Positions 1 to 8,384 are shown, numbered from the stretch's first letter. The stretch: 32,574 bases of DNA from MGBC108787 sp964430695 (GCA_964430695.1 CAYSFO010000011.1:1-32574); one strand, 5' to 3'. Notes: generated by a model not told the origin, from the letters alone. A program made the numbers and translations.

Positions 1-51
1 ACGCATACCGGAGCCACAATCCGGCGTGTTAACCACTTCACCAATTCCGCC
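1..51 (-). tRNA. tRNA-His (GTG), 3' part cut off by window edge
   Basis: Read on the minus strand from 51 downward, the sequence has a G at -1, an acceptor 5' half GCGGAAT, a D arm GTGA...ACAC, and an anticodon stem CCGGA/TCCGG around the loop TTGTGGC, giving anticodon GTG. It matches the known Bacillus tRNA-His pattern almost base for base. The T arm and acceptor 3' half lie outside the window. A promoter is visible just upstream (64-92). Confidence 0.93.
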
Positions 52-63
52 ATGAGCATTATT

Positions 64-92
64 AGAATAACAAATAATTGAATAAAATGCAA
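64..92 (-). promoter_or_regulatory. Promoter of tRNA-His
   Basis: On the minus strand there is TTGCAT (-35, 87-92), a 17-base spacer and TATTCT (-10, 64-69), which places the transcript start a few bases before the tRNA at 51. It physically overlaps the divergent promoter at 78-106. Confidence 0.55.
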
Positions 93-106
93 GCGTATAT
101 TATAAT
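78..106 (+). promoter_or_regulatory. Sigma-A promoter of small membrane protein gene
   Basis: TTGAAT (78-83), a 17-base spacer and a perfect TATAAT (101-106). Transcription would start near 112-113, which rules out translation starts at 78 or 87 and supports ATG 126. Confidence 0.75.
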
Positions 107-125
107 GTATGTAGGATGTGTTGTT

Positions 126-332
126 ATGCTTACATTAAATATTTTTGAAACAATTGTTAATGAATTAATTAATTTTCTAAAAGATATAAAAAGTTTATTC
201 ATTGAAACTTTTTCTGGAATTCATCAATTTTTAAATCGTTTTATGTCAGATGATATAATTACTATGCTCGGTATTGCCCTTGCTGCATTTATTGCTATTT
301 TAATATTTCGAGCTGTTATTAATAAAAGATAA
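126..332 (+). CDS. Small hydrophobic membrane protein (68 aa), unknown function
   Basis: The frame is open from a TTG at 78, but 78-106 is a near-perfect promoter, so the first usable start is ATG 126, preceded by AGGATG at 113-118. The 68-residue product has an amphipathic helical N-terminal half rich in Ile, Phe and Leu and one clear C-terminal membrane segment of about 20 residues, ending in a short positive tail (INKR). The size and topology resemble small stress or holin-like membrane proteins, but no family is recognised. It stands alone, divergent from tRNA-His, and ends in the bidirectional terminator at 331-364. The transcript leader would be very short (about 13 bases). Confidence 0.6.
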   Translation: MLTLNIFETIVNELINFLKDIKSLFIETFSGIHQFLNRFMSDDIITMLGIALAAFIAILIFRAVINKR

Positions 333-364
333 AAAGAATAGTTGTGCATAAAACTATTCTTTTT
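331..364. terminator. Bidirectional intrinsic terminator
   Basis: A 13-bp stem (331-343 with 352-364) and an 8-base loop, A-rich on one side and T-rich on the other. It therefore works in both directions between two convergent genes, and it overlaps both stop codons. Confidence 0.85.
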
Positions 365-1436
365 CTATGTATTCATTTAAAGGTTTTACACGATAGATAA
401 GATCTGGCATTTCACTTGTGGAAACAAAACCACTACGCGCATTTATAACATCCGGAATACGATTTACAATATCAGCACAAGTAAGTTCTACTGTACACGG
501 TTTGTTGATAACCATTGTTGTATGAGGTTCTCCTTCTATTGTCCATTCATTTACATCAAATTCTTCTTCACTGTAAATTTTTCCTATACACTCGGCTTCA
601 ATTGTAATTCCTTCTTCTGTAGTTGCAGTAACAACTGCACTCATTCCCGTAGCGTCTCCTTGTTTTACTGTCATATCTAATGTACTTGAATAAATATCTT
701 CTTCATGGGTCTTAGGAATACATTTTTGATTTATGCTTGTTAAATGCAAACCTAATTTATCAACAAGCCATCCTGCTACATTCCACATATAGCTTGGAGC
801 AAATTCACGATTATTGATAAGTTTTTCTCTTTCTTCTTTTGTTATATTATCTAAACTTGCAATTTCTTTTTCAAAATCTTCTAAAGATAATCCTGCCCCA
901 TGGGCTTTTGCAAGAGCAATTCCATAATCTTCTACATTATAAGAACTACTGCCTTTAATTTTCGTAATTGTATGTGTTGAAGAAGCAAGTCCACTAATTA
1001 ATCCTCCCCAAAAAATATCTTGGTATCCACATCCTGTAATGGTTACATTTCCAGCTTTAGCTAAACTATCCAATTCATGAAATAATTTAGGGTTTGAATT
1101 ACTTGCAAAAAATGCTTCTTCGCATGTTGTGATTACATTTACATGACAAGTGGCACAAGTACGCAAAACATCCTCCAAATCATTTAATAAACTCATGGTG
1201 GTTACAATAGCGATATCGGGTTTTATTTCATTTAATCTAGAATTTAATGTTGCTATGTCTTCTACGACAACTTTTTTATTTTCCGTTTCCATAATACTAC
1301 CAATATCTGTACCAAACTTTTCTTCTGAAATATCAAAAGCTGCTACAATTTCTCCCCCTTTTTCATAAACATAGCGCATGGTATATTTGCTCATCTTTCC
1401 ACATCCTATTTGAGCAACTCTAACTTTTCTTTCCAT
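354..1436 (-). CDS. NAD(P)-dependent diaminopentanoate/amine dehydrogenase-family protein
   Basis: 360 aa. The N-terminus is a Rossmann nucleotide-binding fold with the glycine motif QIGCGKMS at residues 9-16 and a following acidic strand end (AAFDIS). The C-terminal half resembles the dihydrodipicolinate-reductase-like fold of 2,4-diaminopentanoate dehydrogenase (Ord) and the native amine dehydrogenases, including a conserved-looking NRIPDVINARSGFVS stretch near residue 330. Those enzymes reversibly deaminate an amine or amino acid using NAD(P)H; in ornithine fermenters the substrate is 2,4-diaminopentanoate. No other ornithine-fermentation gene is present, so the substrate is open. It lies 22 bases after the deoxyribosyltransferase-like gene and is probably last in that operon. 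A GAGGG ribosome site precedes the ATG. Confidence 0.68.
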   Translation of the reverse strand: MERKVRVAQIGCGKMSKYTMRYVYEKGGEIVAAFDISEEKFGTDIGSIMETENKKVVVEDIATLNSRLNEIKPDIAIVTTMSLLNDLEDVLRTCATCHVNVITTCEEAFFASNSNPKLFHELDSLAKAGNVTITGCGYQDIFWGGLISGLASSTHTITKIKGSSSYNVEDYGIALAKAHGAGLSLEDFEKEIASLDNITKEEREKLINNREFAPSYMWNVAGWLVDKLGLHLTSINQKCIPKTHEEDIYSSTLDMTVKQGDATGMSAVVTATTEEGITIEAECIGKIYSEEEFDVNEWTIEGEPHTTMVINKPCTVELTCADIVNRIPDVINARSGFVSTSEMPDLIYRVKPLNEYIEKE

Positions 1437-1458
1437 CTTTTTATCCCTCTTTCTATTC

Positions 1459-1776
1459 CTATATATCTATATTCTTTATTAAATCGGTGTAATAAATAAT
1501 CTCTTTGTTTAATTGTTTAGCAAATTCTATTTCACTTTGCGTACTACTTCCTATATAATTATCTACATTTACTACTAAAATAGCATCTGACAATTTAATC
1601 TTTTCTTTATGCATTTTCCCAAGCATTTCCAACTCTTCTTTTGTATATACATCTTTATCTATATTTGTTGGAAATATAGGAGTAATTATACAATCGCCCA
1701 TTAATCCCATTTTCAATGCAATTTCCAGCATTTCCTCTTTAAACTTTAAACTTCCACAAACGGTTATGATTTTCAT
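1459..1776 (-). CDS. Nucleoside 2-deoxyribosyltransferase-like (DUF4406-type) protein
   Basis: 105 aa, a single small alpha/beta domain. It starts with a strand and glycine turn (ITVCGSLKF, residues 3-11), continues with the family's HKEKIKLSDAILVVN segment (about 56-70) and GSSTQSEIEFAK (about 76-87), whose Ser and Glu match the nucleotide-binding and catalytic region of the nucleoside deoxyribosyltransferase superfamily. Known members cleave N-glycosidic bonds or transfer deoxyribose, but many short homologues are uncharacterised. Its ATG overlaps the stop of the upstream AAA+ gene by four bases (ATGA), so translation is very probably coupled. The two products may act together. Confidence 0.7.
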   Translation of the reverse strand: MKIITVCGSLKFKEEMLEIALKMGLMGDCIITPIFPTNIDKDVYTKEELEMLGKMHKEKIKLSDAILVVNVDNYIGSSTQSEIEFAKQLNKEIIYYTDLIKNIDI

Positions 1777-2705
1777 CCTATATCCTCTAAATCTACATTT
1801 TCTTCTTTAATCAAATCAGCAAAGATTTCTTTAAATCGAGCAATTTCTTTTACTTTTGCATCTTCATATATATTTTTGGCATTACATACTGCTTTGTAAA
1901 AATGTTTTATTTTTACTTCACTTTCATTATCAAATAAAGCATAAGTAAAAGCATTAGCTAAAATAGTTAAACAAATATCTGGATATCTTGCGGCCACTTC
2001 ATATACTCTTTTGTATTCATCCGTCATTTCAACAATGAAACTCATAATTTTTTGTTTAATAAAATCGGTATAATTTAATTTAACTCCTATTTGATGTTCT
2101 AATTTTGGATAAGTACCCATTAATATTTTTACAGTGGTTGGTTTATCACTTTCAATAACATCCACTTTTTGAAATCTTCTAAGGAATGCTCGGTCTCTTA
2201 AAATATATTGTTCATATTCTTCTGTAGTGGTAGCACCAATCATTTTTATGGCTCCACGGTCAAGTCCTGACTTTAACATATTGGCAAAATCAATTCCACC
2301 ATTTTCGCTGGTATTTTTATTTACTAATACATGGGTTTCATCTATAAATAAAATAGTTTTTTCACGTCCATCTAATTCTTTTACTAATAAGTCTATACGA
2401 TTTTCTAAGTTACCTTCACTAACACTTGAGCCAAGTAAACTGGTAATATTTATCTTAATAAGCTCCCAACCTTGTAAAGCAATAGGAACTAAATTTCTTT
2501 GAATACGATAGGCAAGGCCCTCTACAATTGCTGTTTTACCTATACCTGGTTTACCAACCAAAAGAGCACTTTTTTCTGGAGTGAGTAATGTTAAAATACA
2601 TTGTTTTATTTCCTCATCACGGGAAATGGCAGGATCTGTAATAAACTCCTTCTTCGTGAAATTTTCTCCATATCTATCTATCATACTTATTTTATCTGCA
2701 TTCAT
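1773..2705 (-). CDS. Stand-alone ClpA/ClpB NBD1-like AAA+ ATPase
   Basis: 310 aa from the supported start. Walker A GKPGIGKT at residues 51-58, Walker B ILFIDE at 118-123, sensor-1 GATT at 157-160 and an arginine-finger region RAFLRRF at 172-178 follow the order and spacing of the first nucleotide-binding domain of ClpA/ClpB. The ClpN repeat domain, the coiled-coil middle domain and NBD2 are all missing, so it is a single-ring AAA+ module and not a complete disaggregase. An ATG 15 bases upstream (2720) is in frame, but the AAGGAGG ribosome site lies inside those codons, so the ATG at 2705 is the start. It is coupled to the deoxyribosyltransferase-like gene by an ATGA overlap. It probably remodels a partner protein using ATP; the partner is unknown. 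Confidence 0.8.
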   Translation of the reverse strand: MNADKISMIDRYGENFTKKEFITDPAISRDEEIKQCILTLLTPEKSALLVGKPGIGKTAIVEGLAYRIQRNLVPIALQGWELIKINITSLLGSSVSEGNLENRIDLLVKELDGREKTILFIDETHVLVNKNTSENGGIDFANMLKSGLDRGAIKMIGATTTEEYEQYILRDRAFLRRFQKVDVIESDKPTTVKILMGTYPKLEHQIGVKLNYTDFIKQKIMSFIVEMTDEYKRVYEVAARYPDICLTILANAFTYALFDNESEVKIKHFYKAVCNAKNIYEDAKVKEIARFKEIFADLIKEENVDLEDIG

Positions 2706-2735
2706 AGTAGCCTCCTTCATTTATTGTATCATAAG

Positions 2736-2771
2736 AAAAAAAGAAGATACAAAAAATATTCTTCTTTTTTT
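2736..2771 (-). terminator. Intrinsic terminator after the HAAS gene
   Basis: A perfect 12-bp stem (2736-2747 with 2760-2771). Read leftward it ends in a run of T. It closes the PadR-HAAS operon and separates it from the AAA+ operon. Confidence 0.8.
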
Positions 2772-2777
2772 AATCAT

Positions 2778-4337
2778 TTACATTTCTGTATAATCAATGT
2801 AATGATAACAATGATTCGGTACGTTATATCCCTTTAAATAAAGTTCTTCACATATTTCTTTCATAGATTCCTCATCATACCTGTAATTATGATGAGAAAA
2901 ATTAAAATCTATCATTGCATCATCATAATCGTAATCATAATCATAATAATGATAATAAGATGCCGAATTAGAGACTAATTTTTCTTTTGTTTCACTACTT
3001 ACATAGATTTTTATCGTAACACCTTCAAAATCAGAAGCAATAATCCTTTTATGTTTTAGATTATCAATTAAATGATCAAAAAATTCTTTTGAATAAGTAA
3101 AAGATATATTTCGATATCCTGTATGTAAAACCGAAAAATTTCCACTACTGCCTATATAAGGATTCGCTTGTATTTTTAAATATGCATCATCGTAAGAATA
3201 CTCTACCTTTATTTGATCTTTCATTTCTTCATCAATAATTACATGCCATTCATTATCAATATGCGGACTTAATACAAGGTTGTCCTTCATATCAAAAGTA
3301 TACGTTTCTACCTTTTTATTTTCTGCTTCTTCATTATAAATAATGGTTGTATTTGCAAATTCAATAGCACTCACTCCAACTCCTATACCTAAAGTAACAA
3401 AACTAACTAAAGTAAGAATTAATAGAAGTCCCACTTTGCTTTTACGATTAAAAACAAAGTTAAATAAAAATATAAAAGCGATAATTCCTAAAATAAACAA
3501 AGATAACAAGATAAGATAAATTCCAAAATAGAAAACTTTTTTTATTATTAAATAAATAGAGATTCCAAATACTGTTGCCATTCCTACAACATAGAAAATA
3601 ACTCCCACTAGAATAAAGAATGCAATAATTCGGACAAATAACATACACAAATCAGCAAGATTATCAATAATTCCAGATCTACGTTCATGTATACGTTCTC
3701 TTATTTCTCTATTCCTATTTTTCTTTTCTTCATCACTTTTTTCTTTTTTACTTTTTTTATTTTCAACTGGCTCCTCTACTACCTTTTCTTCACTATAACG
3801 ATTGAAATCATTTAAATATCGATTTTCAAAAATTTTTATAAATAAAAGTATAGCAAAGATTAAGTAAGCAAATTCTAAGATAAAGTTCCAAATACGAATA
3901 GGAATACTATAAACACCTACTCCTAAAGAGACAAATACTCCTCTACCCATATTTTCAATAATTTCAAAAGGCAATTTACAAATGGCAATAATTAAAAGAA
4001 TAAATATAAGTTCAAATACAAATCGTAAAATATCATTGAAACTCTTATGGGTAAATATATCAATAATACGTTCAAAAATGTTTAATACTTCATCTGCTAA
4101 ATTATTAAATGTATCATGCGATTTTTCTTCTGGATTCTTTATTTTATAAGCACTTAATAATTCTCTTGCCAATTCATCTACATTTCCCATCGATTTTACT
4201 GCTTCTTTTTCAGTAGAGCCTTGTGCTATTTTTTCTTCAATATACCCATCATACTCACTAATAATATCCTCAATTTCACTTTCTTCTAAAATGGATAGTT
4301 TTTTTCGTAAACTTTCTAAAAATTTTTCTTTGTTCAT
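2778..4337 (-). CDS. HAAS (DUF1700) domain polytopic membrane protein
   Basis: 519 aa. Residues 1-65 form the HAAS domain (helices with the YDGYIEEKIAQG and EEAVKSMGNVDELA-type pattern), which in known systems couples a PadR regulator to a membrane partner. A hydrophobic stretch near 100-180, a charged Lys/Glu-rich cytoplasmic linker (about 185-225) and four further membrane segments (about 235-345) follow. The C-terminal domain (about 350-519) is extracytoplasmic beta-rich, like the DUF4097-type putative adhesin/sensor domains often fused to HAAS, and carries an odd Tyr/Asp run (YYHYYDYDYDYDD). It overlaps the PadR stop by four bases, so the two are coupled. The likely role is envelope-stress sensing; the signal is unknown. 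Confidence 0.75.
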   Translation of the reverse strand: MNKEKFLESLRKKLSILEESEIEDIISEYDGYIEEKIAQGSTEKEAVKSMGNVDELARELLSAYKIKNPEEKSHDTFNNLADEVLNIFERIIDIFTHKSFNDILRFVFELIFILLIIAICKLPFEIIENMGRGVFVSLGVGVYSIPIRIWNFILEFAYLIFAILLFIKIFENRYLNDFNRYSEEKVVEEPVENKKSKKEKSDEEKKNRNREIRERIHERRSGIIDNLADLCMLFVRIIAFFILVGVIFYVVGMATVFGISIYLIIKKVFYFGIYLILLSLFILGIIAFIFLFNFVFNRKSKVGLLLILTLVSFVTLGIGVGVSAIEFANTTIIYNEEAENKKVETYTFDMKDNLVLSPHIDNEWHVIIDEEMKDQIKVEYSYDDAYLKIQANPYIGSSGNFSVLHTGYRNISFTYSKEFFDHLIDNLKHKRIIASDFEGVTIKIYVSSETKEKLVSNSASYYHYYDYDYDYDDAMIDFNFSHHNYRYDEESMKEICEELYLKGYNVPNHCYHYIDYTEM

Positions 4338-4654
4338 TTTATTTCACTCCCTTTGATAAATTTATTTACACTATTTGCAAATTTCTCCCATTCCTTTTTC
4401 TGTTCTTTACATCTTTTCTTTCCTAAAGCCGTAATATGATAATACTTTCTCGTAGGTCCCTCCGTTGATTCCTCTAAATATGTTTCAAAGTAGCCTTCAT
4501 TTGTAAGCCGTTTTAAGATTGGATAGATAGTTCCTTCATTTACATCGACAATTTTACTTACCGCTTCTACAAGTTCATAACCATACATATCTTTTTTTTC
4601 AACAATCAAGAGTACTAACAATTCTAAGACCCCTTTTTTAAATTGGGTATTTAT
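4334..4654 (-). CDS. PadR-family transcriptional regulator, apparent ATA start
   Basis: 106 aa winged-helix repressor. The YGYEL motif (residues 24-28) and EGTIYPILKRL recognition region (40-50) are textbook PadR. The nearest conventional start is TTG 4621, but that would remove the N-terminal helix QFKKGVLELLVLLI, whose residues continue in frame upstream of the TTG. The frame closes at a TGA seven codons further up, and the only candidate in place is ATA at 4654, followed by AAT ACC CAA TTT, giving (M)NTQFKKG, a very typical PadR start. An AGAGAGGTGA ribosome site (4661-4670) ends six bases before the ATA. The gene is coupled to the HAAS protein and probably autoregulated through the dyad in its promoter. 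Confidence 0.85.
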   Translation of the reverse strand: MNTQFKKGVLELLVLLIVEKKDMYGYELVEAVSKIVDVNEGTIYPILKRLTNEGYFETYLEESTEGPTRKYYHITALGKKRCKEQKKEWEKFANSVNKFIKGSEIK

Positions 4655-4677
4655 AGTGAATCACCTCTCTTGCATTC

Positions 4678-4706
4678 ATATTACATCAACTACTATGTAT
4701 TGTCAA
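4678..4706 (-). promoter_or_regulatory. Promoter of the PadR-HAAS operon
   Basis: On the minus strand, a perfect TTGACA (4701-4706), a 17-base spacer and TAATAT (4678-4683). The predicted transcript starts close to 4671, just upstream of the ribosome site. Confidence 0.85.
4682..4699. promoter_or_regulatory. Inverted repeat, probable PadR operator
   Basis: TACAT-N8-ATGTA sits between -35 and -10 of the PadR promoter. PadR proteins are known to bind short dyads separated by eight bases and to repress their own genes. That this one is the operator is inferred from its position and spacing. Confidence 0.55.
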
Positions 4707-4738
4707 GTACTAAACAAAAACTAATATCAGAAATAAAA

Positions 4739-4766
4739 AATAGAAGCTTTTCTATTTGCTTCTATT
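4739..4766 (-). terminator. Terminator after the MacB-like ABC gene
   Basis: A 9-bp stem (4739-4747 with 4758-4766), followed in the leftward direction by a T-rich run. The stem overlaps the stop codon of the gene. Confidence 0.75.
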
Positions 4767-7074
4767 ATTCCGTTCTTAAAGCAATGACTGGATCTTTTTT
4801 ACTAGCAATTCTAGCTGGTAATGCTCCACCGATTAAAGTTAATATTAAACTAATAATAATTAAAATAATGGCATGAATCGGATTTAAAACGGCAACATTT
4901 TTTAAATCTGTCAAGTTATATAATATATGGTTAGCAGGAATTAATAACAATTCTGTAATTAGAATTCCTAGTATACCACTAGACATTCCAATAATAAATG
5001 TTTCGGCATTAAAAACACGAGAAATATCTTTTTTACGAGCTCCTAAACTTCTTAGTATTCCAATTTCTTTTGTTCTTTCTAAAACAGAAATATACATAAT
5101 AATACCTATCATGATAGAAGATACAATTAAGCTAATAGCACTAAATGCGATTAAAACGATTGTAATGGCATCCATAATACTTCCTGATAAAGAAGAAATA
5201 ATTTCTGCTTCATCTGTATACACAATTTGATTGTCTACATCTTTGCCTTCATTATAAGCATCTAAATATTTTAGTAATTCTTCTTTGGCATTAAAATCTC
5301 TTGGGTATACTTGAATCACATATGGTACGGCTTCATCCCCTAAATAAGCAAGAATTTGCTTCCTCATTTCTGCCCCTTCTTCTGTTGTTAAATCAAAAGT
5401 TTCACCAGTCATTAAGTTATAAGAAGCATTTCTTTGATCTTGGACAATGCCAGAATCTTTATTTTTTGAAATAACATAATCTAATAATTTTTCCGTATAC
5501 GTTAAAGCAGAAGATTGCACAAAAGAAGGAAAATCTTCTTTCAAACGAACAATTCCTACTACTTTCAAAGTTAGTGTATTCTTTGATTCGTATAAAGCAT
5601 TTAAATCAGAATTTATTGTATAATAATTTTTAACTTTTTCATAATAATCATCATTTAGCACTAGCTTCATTTCGCTGTTTAGGATATCTTCAAAAGAAAT
5701 GTTTTCTCTTGTAATATCAAGCCCTAAAGCCTTTAAAATATCTTCACTTACATAATTTTTACTATCTACAATTAAAACCAGTTCCTCTTTTTCAACGGCT
5801 TCTTTACCTGCAAGAATATCATATTTTTCTTCTATTACACTTTTAGAGGCATTATCTAATGTCTTTGGAATACTTCCCATCGTATTAGCAATATCTAACA
5901 TTTTTACTGTGCCATCTATTTTATTAATTAAATTAAGACCTGTATAACGATAATAAGAAATACCACTCACAATGTTCGTATCTGCCTTTTCAATATAATC
6001 GATAAAATCTTCTGTAATGTTATTTTTATGAGTATAAGTATCTACCATCGTTGCCTGCGGAATAATATAAGAAAAGTCTGGATAATCTTCTTCCGTCGTT
6101 TTCACAGTGTTATGCATTTCTTCCATTGTTTCTTCATCTAAATTCATTGCTTGCTCACTAATAATAATGGGCATAGAAGATAATGTATTTCTTTCAAATA
6201 TATCAATTTGTTTATCGAATCCATTGGATAAAGATAAAATACTGGCTATTCCAATAATCCCTATACTAGACGCAAAAGCTGTCAATATCGTACGTCCTTT
6301 TTTCGTTTTTATATTATTTAAGCTTAAATTTAAAGCAGAAAGAAATTTCATAGAAGTACGTTTAATTTTATATTCTTTTTCCTCTTTTTCTTGTTCTTGA
6401 ATTGGATTGGAATCCTTTAATATTTCTCCATCACGCATTTCGATAACTCGACTGGCATAATTTTGTGCAAGTTCAGGATTATGTGTGACCATAATAACTA
6501 ATTTATCTTTCGCAATTTCTTTAATTAGTTCCATAATTTGAACACTTGTCTTTGTATCCAATGCCCCTGTAGGTTCATCTGCTAAGATGATATCTGGATC
6601 ATTTGCTAAAGCTCTTGCTATAGCTACTCTTTGCATTTGCCCACCAGACAGCTGATTTGGTTTTTTATGTAAATGATCTTTTAAACCCACACGTTCCAAA
6701 ACTTGACGCGCTTTTGCTCTTCTTTTTTTAGCAGAAACACCACTTAAAGTCATACCCATTTCTACGTTAGCTAAAATACTAATGTGACTAATCAGGTTAT
6801 AACTTTGAAAAATAAAACCAATGCAATTGTTACGATAAGCATCCCAATGCTGGTCTTTAAACTTTTTAGTGGATTGATTGTTAATAATTAAATCCCCGCT
6901 ATCATAACGGTCTAATCCTCCAATTATATTTAAAAGCGTTGTTTTTCCACTTCCACTAGGTCCAAGAATGGCTACAAACTCATTTTTACGAAATTTCAAA
7001 TCAACATTTTTTAGTGCTACTTGGGTAAAATCCCCCGTTGTATAACTTTTCTTAATTTTTTGTAATTCTAACAT
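4765..7074 (-). CDS. Fused ABC transporter ATPase-permease (MacB/LolD-LolCE type)
   Basis: 769 aa in one chain. Residues 1-225 are the ATPase, with Walker A GPSGSGKT at 38-45, Q-loop near 90, signature LSGGQ at 142-146 and Walker B IILADEP at 162-168. After a charged linker, one membrane segment (about 255-280) leads into a large extracytoplasmic domain (about 285-625). The last 140 residues hold three membrane segments and the FtsX-type LERTKEIGILRSLGA motif. This is the MacB/FtsX mechanotransmission topology, used for export of peptides, antibiotics or lipoproteins. It lies next to the PadR-HAAS operon but is separated from it by its own terminator and the PadR promoter. DUF1653 lies 38 bases upstream and may be co-transcribed. 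Confidence 0.88.
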   Translation of the reverse strand: MLELQKIKKSYTTGDFTQVALKNVDLKFRKNEFVAILGPSGSGKTTLLNIIGGLDRYDSGDLIINNQSTKKFKDQHWDAYRNNCIGFIFQSYNLISHISILANVEMGMTLSGVSAKKRRAKARQVLERVGLKDHLHKKPNQLSGGQMQRVAIARALANDPDIILADEPTGALDTKTSVQIMELIKEIAKDKLVIMVTHNPELAQNYASRVIEMRDGEILKDSNPIQEQEKEEKEYKIKRTSMKFLSALNLSLNNIKTKKGRTILTAFASSIGIIGIASILSLSNGFDKQIDIFERNTLSSMPIIISEQAMNLDEETMEEMHNTVKTTEEDYPDFSYIIPQATMVDTYTHKNNITEDFIDYIEKADTNIVSGISYYRYTGLNLINKIDGTVKMLDIANTMGSIPKTLDNASKSVIEEKYDILAGKEAVEKEELVLIVDSKNYVSEDILKALGLDITRENISFEDILNSEMKLVLNDDYYEKVKNYYTINSDLNALYESKNTLTLKVVGIVRLKEDFPSFVQSSALTYTEKLLDYVISKNKDSGIVQDQRNASYNLMTGETFDLTTEEGAEMRKQILAYLGDEAVPYVIQVYPRDFNAKEELLKYLDAYNEGKDVDNQIVYTDEAEIISSLSGSIMDAITIVLIAFSAISLIVSSIMIGIIMYISVLERTKEIGILRSLGARKKDISRVFNAETFIIGMSSGILGILITELLLIPANHILYNLTDLKNVAVLNPIHAIILIIISLILTLIGGALPARIASKKDPVIALRTE

Positions 7075-7112
7075 TTTTTATCTCCTTTTTTATTTATTTA
7101 AATATATCTATT

Positions 7113-7364
7113 TCACTCAATATTTTCTAGTAATTCAAAGCGATATTTCTGAGTAATTTCAGGATATTTTTCATGATCAACTTCCTCAAAGAAATCCTTT
7201 TTATTTCTAAACCAAATTTGTCCTTTTGGATATCCTTGAGACTCTTCTAATTCTTCAATTGCAATCATTTCTTCTTTCGTTTCTGAATTAAGTCCCATGC
7301 AAATTACTTTTACTAATTTTCCTTTAAAATGCTTATAAATACCATTTATTTTAATTTCTTCCAT
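7113..7364 (-). CDS. DUF1653 protein, copy 1
   Basis: 83 aa. It has the family features GIYKHFKG near the N-terminus, SETKEEM in the middle and VDHEKYP...QKYRFEL at the end, forming a small beta-barrel-like domain of unknown biochemical role. A second copy lies at 24540-24797 in this window. The ribosome site (AAGGAGAG) is about 14 bases upstream of the ATG, longer than usual. It is followed 38 bases later by the ABC transporter gene. Confidence 0.85.
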   Translation of the reverse strand: MEEIKINGIYKHFKGKLVKVICMGLNSETKEEMIAIEELEESQGYPKGQIWFRNKKDFFEEVDHEKYPEITQKYRFELLENIE

Positions 7365-7463
7365 AATATAATTCTATTCTCTCCTTTTTTCATATTTAGC
7401 AATTCATTTTATGCAAATCGCCTTTAATTATATACTTTTTTTCTAAATTTGCAAAGTTTTATT

Positions 7464-8255
7464 TTATTCCTTATGTACAATACTATCCTTAAAATTAGTC
7501 TCAATTTCTGTTTTGGCAACAGCTATTACTTTTCCTGCTGCATTTGCATCTTGTTTCAATTTTTCCATTCCTTGACTATTATTTTTCTTATGAAGTTCAA
7601 TTGCTGTCGTTTCTCCAAGATTAGTAAGTGCAAGTTCGATATTGTTCATAGAATCACGCAAATTGCTATTTACACTTAAACCTTTTTCTTTTTTATATTT
7701 CTGAGCATCAAACCCAAATCCAGATTTATATATTTCATTCGTAAGAATCGCATAGTCTAAATCTTCTTGTACTCCTCTATTTTGCCATTCATTAATTAAT
7801 TCACTTCGTGTTATTATTCCCTTCTCTCTTTGTGCTATCCATTCTTTGCTATATCCTTTTCTTTCATAAATCACCCGCATTCTATCTATTACTATTTCAG
7901 GATTATTAATCTCTTCAATCCGTTCACTACCGACTCGGGCAAGCCATCTTTTAAAAGGTTCTGCTTTTGGACTTGGAATCGACTGAATAATACGTAGAAT
8001 CCCTTCTGTATCTGCACAATCTGTATTATATCTTTTTCCATCTATAGATAACATTTTCACTTGTCGACAAATTGTCGACAACTCAATTTTTTCTTCTTCA
8101 CTTGCTCTCTGTTTTAATCTATACCAATAATCTCTTGGTTTGTTACTATCTGTCAGTGCAAAAATAACATCAACAACACTAAAGTACCACTTGTTATCTT
8201 GCCAGATTTTACGTATTTCTTTTTCCTCAAATAAAGCCAATTTATTATTATTCAA
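7464..8255 (-). CDS. BRO-N domain antirepressor/DinD-like protein
   Basis: 263 aa. Residues 12-100 fit a BRO-N domain (IRKIWQDNKWYFSVVDVI, then SNKPRDYWYRLKQR, and later DTEGILRIIQSIP). The C-terminal half contains ERKGYSKEWIAQRE and ELINEWQNRG, seen in DinD/BRO-like proteins of prophages and chromosomes. Such proteins bind DNA and often act as antirepressors or SOS-induced factors. The start is TTG 8255, with AGGTGA six bases before it. It sits just outside the IME, on its own. It may be a relic of an earlier mobile element, but the frame is intact. Confidence 0.7.
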   Translation of the reverse strand: MNNNKLALFEEKEIRKIWQDNKWYFSVVDVIFALTDSNKPRDYWYRLKQRASEEEKIELSTICRQVKMLSIDGKRYNTDCADTEGILRIIQSIPSPKAEPFKRWLARVGSERIEEINNPEIVIDRMRVIYERKGYSKEWIAQREKGIITRSELINEWQNRGVQEDLDYAILTNEIYKSGFGFDAQKYKKEKGLSVNSNLRDSMNNIELALTNLGETTAIELHKKNNSQGMEKLKQDANAAGKVIAVAKTEIETNFKDSIVHKE

Positions 8256-8352
8256 TTTTTATCACCTATTATATATATACAACGTAAATTGGTTATTTCC
8301 TTTTTTTTAAATAAATTTTTTGCAAAAATCACAATATTTTTTATTATAAGAA

Positions 8353-8384
8353 AAAAACTTCGAAGTTTACACAACGAAGTTTTT
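8353..8384 (-). terminator. Ancestral tRNA-Asn terminator, stranded by the IME
   Basis: A 10-bp stem (8353-8362 with 8375-8384) and a T run in the leftward direction. It lies directly beyond the tRNA 3'-end copy at attL, exactly where the terminator of the uninterrupted leftward tRNA-Asn gene would have been. The IME now separates it from the tRNA by 7.1 kb. Confidence 0.65.

Noticed and set aside
2706..2720. Upstream ATG as start of the AAA+ ATPase
   Set aside because: The AAGGAGG ribosome site lies inside these codons and serves the ATG at 2705.
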